From Choristoneura fumiferana (Eukaryota > Arthropoda > Insecta > Lepidoptera > Tortricidae), in assembly GCF_025370935.1 (NCBI RefSeq), contig NC_133474.1, positions 19,415,740 to 19,479,739 on the forward strand: DNA of 64,000 bases, given 5' to 3'. A program made the position numbers and the translations under genes. This document shows positions 57,951 through 64,000 of this stretch, piece by piece (the stretch's first letter is position 1; each line of letters starts with the position of its first letter). The notes beneath the pieces are model-generated. The model worked only from the letters and a program-made list of their open reading frames with translations. It did not search any database and was not told the DNA's origin.

Positions 57951-58931
57951 AACCCGACTGTAACTCCCCAAGTACCCACATACGTTTTATGAAACAAAAC
58001 AAAACTACCCAAAAATTATTAATAAATTTTTCGTTAAACTTTTTGGATTTGACAATTAATAGATTTAATAATAAACACCAATTCAAAATTTACCGAAAGC
58101 CCACGTACACAGATGCCGTGATACCAGCATCATCTAATCACCCGTGGCAGCATAAATTAGCAGCTTTTCATTGTTATGTACATAGATTGTTAACTGTACC
58201 TCTTTCTAGGGAAGATTTTGATTTAGAGTTAAATACTATTTATCAGATAGCGTTGTCGAATGGTTATACTAAATCAATGGTCAATAGTTTGGTTCAGAAG
58301 AAGCAGGCACGGATAGTGAATAGCATGCTTTATGCCGTGTTACCATCGCAGTCTTCTAACAAATATAGGTGTAGCATTTCATACGTTGGTCGTTTGTCTG
58401 ATAGAATTTGTGGTATTTTAAAATCAAACAATGTTAAGGTAGCCTTTAAGACTAACAACTCTTTGTACTCTAAACTTTGTAACCACAAAGAGAAGGTAGA
58501 TACAAGCTCACTTGTAGTGACTGCAGTAAAGTATATGTTGGTCAGACAGGTCGCAGTTTTAATGCTAGATTTAAAGAGCATGTTTCGGCATATAGAATGA
58601 GCAAGTAAGTATTTTGTTGTTCAATCATTCTTTATCGGCTCGATTCGATGTTTTATTGTAATTGTCTAGATTTTAAATGAGATAGTTGCTACGGCTATTA
58701 TTAATCAGGTAAATTTAGTTTCATACCTTGGTATTTAATGGTAGAAACATGCCTTGACAGTAAATAAATATAAATCAAGGTAGTTTTGAAGGACAGTTCA
58801 TAAAACGTATGTGGGTAGGTACTTGGGGAGTTACAGTGACAAGTTAAAAAGTCTAACAACTGGTAGCATGGTGTACGGTTGTGTCACTCTGAAGATGAGC
58901 TCTGGTTGAGTTCGAAACGCGTCAGTGTAGT
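57951..58931 (+). mobile_element. Penelope-like retroelement, truncated
   Basis: An inverted pair marks its ends: 57957-57993 (ACTGTAACTCCCCAAGTACC...) and 58797-58837 (its complement with a 4-base insertion). After the right copy the sequence runs to GAGTTCGAAACGCGTCAGTG, a typical lepidopteran Penelope-like terminus. Inserted into copy D of the duplicated gene-upstream block right after GTTATGAAA. Confidence 0.75.
57990..58608 (+). pseudogene. Penelope-like reverse transcriptase C-terminus and partial GIY-YIG domain
   Basis: Frame from about 57990 encodes F-L-D-L-T-I, then R-K-P-T-Y-T-D with S-N-H-P and H-K-L-A-A-F, the end of a Penelope-like reverse transcriptase, and the connecting region to about 58480. 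The GIY-YIG endonuclease start (C-S-D-C-S-K-V-Y-V-G-Q-T-G-R-S-F) lies in a different frame from about 58513 and stops at TAA 58606, so there is a frameshift and the catalytic domain is incomplete. The N-terminal reverse transcriptase motifs are missing. The ATG at 57947 lies in the terminal repeat and is not a real start. Confidence 0.75.
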
Positions 58932-58933
58932 GG

Positions 58934-59700
58934 CTGCCGTCCTACCGAAGAAGGCGGCAAAGTGACAAAAGTAACTTTCGAGAAAAACGGCAAAAACTTT
59001 TCAAAATTTAAAACACCTGTATCTTAGGCATAAATTGACTCACAAAAATTTTGATTACATTAAAATTTAGATAAAAAAATCACGTTTTTTATGTATATCG
59101 GCGGGTGAAAGGCTATTTGTATCAAGCGACACTTTGGGCGATATTAAGTTATATATATCATTGCAATCAGCAGATTTTTCTGCGTCGATTGAGCTGGGTT
59201 TGGTAAAGATCTGAGCCCTTTTTTGGCGCTTAAACCGGTCATAATTTGGGGACTAATTCAGAACATCGAAGTATGAAGTGCCATTAAATTTGCCAGTTTC
59301 AAGTAACATTTGATTTAAGCTATATGAGGCTGTGATGGTTTTCCGCTTAAACTGTTCTTATCTTCCTTAATCTAATACGCAAAGTAGCTTAAAACATTTT
59401 TCCTATATTTAAAGTTTACTAACAACGTCGGTTAAAGCATTTAGCTTTCCACAAAAAATCAACCAACATGTCGCTTAATACATTTAGCCTGCATCTAAAA
59501 CAAATAAAGCATGTCACTTGAACCATTTTGTTCTCACCTAATTTTTATACCACATATCGCTTGAACCATTTTTTAACGATGTCAAATTTAGAAAACGATG
59601 TTGCTTCAGCATTTTATATCCGACATTTTTAATCCTAGCTAGTCATTGCAAGCGTTGAAATATTTTACTAAAGTTATTTAAACCTATACAAATCAATATG
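58934..59700 (+). mobile_element. One end of the 33-bp-TIR element family
   Basis: 58934-58966 repeats the terminal 33 bases of 12093-15335, and the next ~130 bases match its right end with about three changes. From about 59100 the sequence is unrelated to that copy but again holds iterated words ((G/A)TCGCTTGAACCATTTT, GTCGCTTAATACATTT). The other end was not found, so length is unknown. Confidence 0.65.
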
Positions 59701-60009
59701 GATAAAAATACGTTGTGTAGGTTAAAGCATAAAACTTAACTTCACTTACCCTAACTTCATGTCATGACGGTTAAATACACAATGACAGGAAATAATGTAG
59801 AAGAATTTATCCCTATTATTTCTAAACCGAAATTGCTTAATAATGCAAAGTATAAAACATCTCTCTCTAAAACTAAGGTTAAATAAAATGACCTAAAGAA
59901 AATGTGCGATACCAAGAACGAGATAGTTATACCGAGAGGTTTTTCATCAAGAATATTTAAAACTTATGTCTAGATGCTATTTACTCTTAAACTACTACTA
60001 AGTTTCAAG

Positions 60010-60435
60010 CAATCTTAGCCGTTATAATTTTCCTTGTAAATTTGATTTGACTTACTACCAAACTGAATTTTTTCAAAAATTTTCACTCAACAGTTTAGAT
60101 TTTAGAGGAGGGGGACGCTCGACTTTAATGAAAATTCGCAATTTAAAGTTGAATATTTTGCAAAAAGATAACTGTATCGAAAAATCGTTAAGGCAACCCC
60201 CAATGGTTTTAAAAGACCAATCCAACGATACCCACACTATAGAAAAAAAACACCCCTACTTTACGTCTATGGGAGGCACCGAAAAAAATTATTTTTGTTT
60301 TTTTACTCCTTCGTCGGCGTGACTGATATGCATATTCATGCCAAATTACAACTTTGTAGTACCAACGGTCCCTGAGCATAGCCGCGGACAGACAGACAGA
60401 CAGACGGACAGACATTGCGAAACTATAAGCGAAGC
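60010..60435 (-). repeat. TCTG-family dispersed repeat
   Basis: GAGGAGGGGGACGCTCGACT, CCAACGATACCCACACTATA, TTTACGTCTATGGGAGGCAC, CTGAGCATAGCCGCGGACAG and (GACA)n. Same family as 27300-27660, other orientation. Confidence 0.65.
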
Positions 60436-60727
60436 GAAACTATAAATGCAAACAATTAATAAAAAGCCGAAAAGAAATGGTCGGCTTGTATTTTTGTTCA
60501 TGTAAACTTAACACAAAGATGACAGGTTCTTCAAATTTTTTTTTATATTTACACCATAATACTTGCAGTCAATCTAGTTAACTGTGAGTTTGCCTTTGAA
60601 ATGTCGACAAACTTTTAGTCGAATATCAGTTAAGAGTCAATGTTTCCTATTTTGAATGATTAAAATAAGTATTTTTAAATGAACGATTTTTAATTTCTAG
60701 TTTATTTGGCAGAACTTCATTTCATAT

Positions 60728-61165
60728 TTTATTTTGAGGGTTCCGTACCCAAAGAATAAAAATGGGAGGTTATTACTAAGACTCCACTGTGCGTCTGTCT
60801 GTCTATCACCAGACTGTATCTCACGAACCGTGATAGCTAGACAGTTGAAATTTTCACAGATGATGTACCTATTTCTAATGCTGCTATAACAACAAATACT
60901 AAAAACAGAATAAAATAAAATATTTAAGGGGGGCTCGTTATTAATAACGGCAACAGGTGCACGCTTGAAATATTCAGAGAATATTAAATTGATATTGACT
61001 TTAAAAATAAACAATTAAATTAAAATTAAAATTTAAGGGGGTTCCTATACAACAAACGTGATTATTAGCCGTTTTTGCTAATGTCAAATGTTGTATAGAT
61101 AATGGTACGGAACCTTTCGTGCGCAAATCCGACTCGCACATGGCCGGATTTTTTAAAAATGCTTT
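60728..61165 (+). repeat. Dispersed repeat just upstream of paralogue 3 promoter
   Basis: GAGGGTTCCGTACCCAAAG to CGGAACCTTTCGTGCGCAAA then TCCGACTCGCACATGGCCGG. It ends about 50 bases before the GAGGATCCCT element of paralogue 3. Confidence 0.65.
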
Positions 61166-61209
61166 TTGTTAACATACAAAACAGTTTGAAACTCTTTATA
61201 TACGATTAT

Positions 61210-61282
61210 TATAGTAGAGGATCCCTAAACTTATAATCATGGACTATAAATGGTGTGTAAGTTATCCACAGGAAGCCAGTAT
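61210..61282 (+). promoter_or_regulatory. Core promoter of paralogue 3
   Basis: GAGGATCCCT at 61217-61226, TATAAATGG from 61245 and CCAGT with its A at 61278. Offsets 28 and 33 again. Sequence outside these three elements has diverged from the other two promoters, so the retained decamer and spacing are informative. Confidence 0.7.
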
Positions 61283-61331
61283 CGCTTCCTTGCTTCATCG
61301 ATACAATGGGGCTCTGTCCAGTCGCACTGAA
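61278..61331 (+). other. Exon 1 of paralogue 3, with an in-frame ATG
   Basis: From the initiator A to the donor GAA|GTGAGTATT at 61331/61332. Unlike exon 1 of the other two genes it has an ATG (61306) that is in frame with the main start after splicing to 63292; it would add 13 residues (MGLCPVALNNRSV) before the usual signal peptide. Which start is used is unknown. Confidence 0.55.
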
Positions 61332-61369
61332 GTGAGTATTTGTTATTTTAGTTTTTATTTTATGTACCC

Positions 61370-61665
61370 AAGCACTAGCTGTTGCCCGCGACTCCGTCCG
61401 CGTAGAAATCGTTTATATATCCCGGAGGAACTTTGCAATTTTCCGGGATAAAAACTATCCTATGTCCTTCCCCGAAATTCAAACTATCTGTTTAAAGTTT
61501 CTTTCTTTAGTGTAATTGTTTAATTTTTTACGCCATACGATTAATTAAATAAAACTATCTGTACACCAAATTTCATTTAAATCGGTTCAGCTGTTATTGC
61601 GTGATTGAGTAACAAACATCCAAACAACTTCACAAACTTTCACATTTATAATATTAACTAGGATT
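61370..61665 (-). mobile_element. Lep1-type Helitron-like element
   Basis: On the minus strand it begins AATATTATAAATGTGAAAGT and ends with GCGGACGGAGTCGCGGGCAA followed by CAGCTAGT, the hallmark 3' end (CTAG) of this lepidopteran non-autonomous family. It lies about 40 bases after the exon 1 donor of paralogue 3. Confidence 0.7.
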
Positions 61666-62102
61666 TTAAGTGTAGGATAGTGTACAATGCCCGTACAATC
61701 CAAAAAGAAGAGGTCCACTATAGGGTTCATGAAATGAAACTCCACACAGCTTACATTCGTAGCAAAGTATATTGAACAAAAAACAACTTCTTCCTTTTAT
61801 AGGATCTGAGGCAACCAAACGATAGCGCCATCTAATTCGATCCCAGTGACATCTATCGGATTTTAAATAAACTAAATATTCCGTGAACAGATAGTTCTAT
61901 TAATTTTATGCTTATCGTTAATAATAATAATATTTATTTAATAAGCCACTTATTACTATTTTACAATATGTAAAAGTAAGTTAAATAGGCATGTCAGGAG
62001 CCATCGGGTAAGACAAGACCTCTGCCCTTCATGCTAGGATAACCTGTGTTATGAAGGTCAGTCGTTATATTATGACTTTGCAATTATACCAAATAGATTA
62101 CT

Positions 62103-62375
62103 TCCTCCCAGCCTATATACGTCCCACTGCTGGGCACAGGCCTCCTCTCAGAACAAGAGGGCTTGGGCCATAGTTCCCACGCGGGCCCAGTGCGGATTGG
62201 GAACTTCGCACGCACCATTGAATCGCTTCGCAGATTTGTGCAGGTTTCCTCACGATGTTTTCCTTCACCGCAAAGCTCGTATGAATTTCGAAAAACTCAG
62301 AGGTGCTAGCCGGGGTTCGAACCCACGACCCTCTGCTTGAGAGGCGATAGGTCAAACCACTAGGCCACCAATAGC
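62103..62375 (-). mobile_element. tRNA-derived SINE (family 3) in intron of paralogue 3
   Basis: Minus-strand copy of the SINE seen at 37029-37338, with B box GGGTTCGAACCCC. Flanked by an 11-bp perfect direct repeat AATAGATTACT at 62092-62102 and 62376-62386. An insertion independent of the one in paralogue 1. Confidence 0.85.
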
Positions 62376-62652
62376 AATAGATTACTCATTTCATCAAAAA
62401 TTCGTTTCTTAAATTACCATTTAGATATTACAATATTTTGAACTAAAGAATGCGTATTCAATAATTAGACTGGCTTTGATATGCGTAATTTTTGTAAAGA
62501 GTCAACGCTTTTCACAAGAGTTTGCAACGTTTATAGGTTTGTGAGTCACCGTGGTTTCAAAATTTGTAAGCAATAGTAATAATGCGTATTATTTAAATGT
62601 TAAAAACTGTCTTGTGGAAAAAAATATCCTTAGGCACTTTGGATGAGTGCAT

Positions 62653-62709
62653 ATATTATATCGTTGAAATTGTTTATAACTGTGTTGCACAATTTCAACG
62701 ATATAATAT
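62653..62709. repeat. Perfect 21-bp stem hairpin, 15-base loop
   Basis: 62653-62673 and 62689-62709 are exact reverse complements (arm ends CGTTGAAATTGT). AT-rich and isolated, inside the intron of paralogue 3. Could be a decayed fold-back element or a structured RNA. Confidence 0.8.
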
Positions 62710-62739
62710 GTAATTTGACATGAATATACATATCAGTCA

Positions 62740-63045
62740 CGCCGACAAAGATGTCAATGAAAAAAGTAAAAAAAAATTTTAGGTTACCTCCCATAGACGT
62801 AAAGTGGGGGTGTTTATGGTAGTAAATATATCAAATTTACAAGGAAAATAATAGCGGCTAAAATTCCTTGAGAATTATTAGTAGTTTAAGAGTAAATAGC
62901 AGCCTAAGGTATAAAATATACCTAAACTTGGAAGATTCAGTACACAATACGAAATCCTTAGAAAAATATTATTTGATTTTTCGTAATGGCTACGGAACCC
63001 TATCCTGGGCGTGTACGACACGCTCTTGGTCGGTTTTTTTTCATC
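62740..63045 (-). repeat. TCTG-family dispersed repeat
   Basis: Contains CCTCCCATAGACGTAAAGTGGGG and ends TACGGAACCCTATCCTGGGCG...GACACGCTCTTGGTCGG. Same family as 21040-21345, 22200-22850, 60010-60430 and others. Confidence 0.6.
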
Positions 63046-63304
63046 TAACATTGTTCTCGCTGCCGTGAGGTGAAAAACCTATTATTAAATAATTTAATAT
63101 TTATTTACAAATGTGACGGAAATGTATGTCACGGGCGGTAGTAGAATTATGAACATCAACTTATTGAAGTCCTCATCTTAGTTCCTCATTTACCGCGCTT
63201 AAGACACACTGTAGGTACTATTAAGGTACTAGATTTTACAATATATTGAATAATGCTTTAAATACTACCCTTTCATGTCTTAAATTTCCAGTAATCGATC
63301 AGTC

Positions 63305-64000
63305 ATGCTGCTATTAGTTCTGGCATCGGTGATGGCCGCCATCAGAGCGGACTGCGACGCCTGCGTCGAGGGCCGCTGCTACACAAGGAAGACGCTGGCC
63401 CGAGAACTGTACATCCCCGACCAAATGGCCATCGACAGGAAAAACAGTATTCTCTACGTCCACACCGACTCAGAAATGAACACTGCCTTCTTTCACGAAG
63501 ATCTGACGATACAGCTAGTCCGTAGACAAAATTTTTCCGGACTCACAGTTGACCAGGATACACAGATTTTGTACACAGGTGATAGCAAAAATGTACATAA
63601 ATATTCACAAGATAATACGAACATCTCTACCAAATTATCATTTTCTAACCAAGATAAATATTACTTACCAAATTTGTTATTTTACAAAGATTGCTTAATG
63701 TACACTGAAAAATCTAACACTGGTCTATATTCTATTATAAAGGATGAAGTACGGCAATACAATAGTTTAAAAAAATACAAGATTTCCGATTTCGTAGTTC
63801 AGGTTGGATGTGACCCAGCCAAAGTTTATTTTGTGGCTAATGACACGACATACACCTACAACGGTGATAAAATTGTTACTAATGTTTTGGCCACAAAGAG
63901 CTTTGTGCTGTCTGCAGATAAATATAATAATGTGTATTTTGGAGACGCAACAGTAAATGTTATCTATAAGATGGACAACGAAACGAATCAATTATTAGAA
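63305..64000 (+). CDS. Ommochrome-binding-protein-like secreted protein, paralogue 3 (runs off window)
   Basis: The reading frame from the ATG at 63305 is open to the last base: 232 codons with no stop, equivalent to residues 1-232 of paralogue 1. It was easy to miss because it has no stop inside the window. Signal peptide 1-15 (ending IRA), cysteines at 17, 20 and 25, then the KDC, VGC and NDTTY landmarks in the same places as the other two genes. The first ~100 residues are nearly identical to paralogues 1 and 2, and the middle (about 103-158) differs from both. The last visible motif is the start of the conserved NVIYKMDNETN stretch, so about 65-80 residues should lie beyond the window. 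The start follows a 3' splice site at 63291 by 13 bases. An in-frame upstream ATG in exon 1 (61306) could add 13 residues. Same inferred secreted pigment-binding role. Confidence 0.85.
   Translation, partial: MLLLVLASVMAAIRADCDACVEGRCYTRKTLARELYIPDQMAIDRKNSILYVHTDSEMNTAFFHEDLTIQLVRRQNFSGLTVDQDTQILYTGDSKNVHKYSQDNTNISTKLSFSNQDKYYLPNLLFYKDCLMYTEKSNTGLYSIIKDEVRQYNSLKKYKISDFVVQVGCDPAKVYFVANDTTYTYNGDKIVTNVLATKSFVLSADKYNNVYFGDATVNVIYKMDNETNQLLE

Larger units (their letters stand above)
61332..63291 (+). other. 5'-leader intron of paralogue 3
   Basis: Starts GTGAGT, ends TTTCCAG, 1.96 kb. Contains a Lep1-type element, a family-3 SINE, a perfect 21-bp hairpin and a TCTG-family dispersed repeat, all listed separately. 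No coding sequence is seen. Confidence 0.6.

Overview
The window reads as a nuclear genomic contig from a moth or butterfly (Lepidoptera). It is AT-rich, has one 192-base assembly gap (9702-9893), and is packed with interspersed repeats typical of lepidopteran genomes: Lep1-type Helitron-like elements, tRNA-derived SINEs, RTE and jockey/CR1-like LINE tails, a Penelope-like element, fold-back MITEs and TCTG-microsatellite repeats. The only cellular protein genes I can support are three tandem, same-strand paralogues of an ommochrome-binding-protein-like secreted family. The genus cannot be told from the sequence.

Layout. 1-36.2 kb: no cellular gene found. It is a mosaic of repeats, including a 3.2-kb element with 33-bp terminal inverted repeats (12093-15335), a tRNA-bearing inverted dimer inserted as one unit with a 12-bp target duplication (18347-18814), and a GC-rich element with inverted ends (about 26735-27859). 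36.8-39.9 kb: paralogue 1, with promoter, noncoding exon 1, an intron holding a SINE, one coding exon and a poly(A) signal. 42.1-46.8 kb: paralogue 2, same architecture. 46.8-61.2 kb: a transposon graveyard (two inverted copies of one jockey/CR1-like LINE, a dead RTE LINE, a Penelope-like element, a second end of the 33-bp-TIR family) that also holds two broken remnants of the paralogue upstream block. One remnant still carries a recognisable promoter cut off at its TATA box. 61.2-64.0 kb: paralogue 3, whose coding exon runs off the window end.

The genes appear to share one regulatory design. A GAGGATCCCT decamer begins exactly 28 bp before the TATA box, and the TATA box begins exactly 33 bp before the A of an arthropod-type initiator. 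This spacing is identical in all three genes. All three put their only detected intron in the 5' leader and carry the known or expected coding sequence in one exon. The proteins start with a short signal peptide and are nearly identical over the first ~104 residues and over ~70 residues near the C-terminus, but the middle is strongly divergent. The likely role, by family resemblance, is a secreted hemolymph pigment-binding protein. The duplicated upstream blocks show that the cluster has grown and decayed by repeated segmental duplication.
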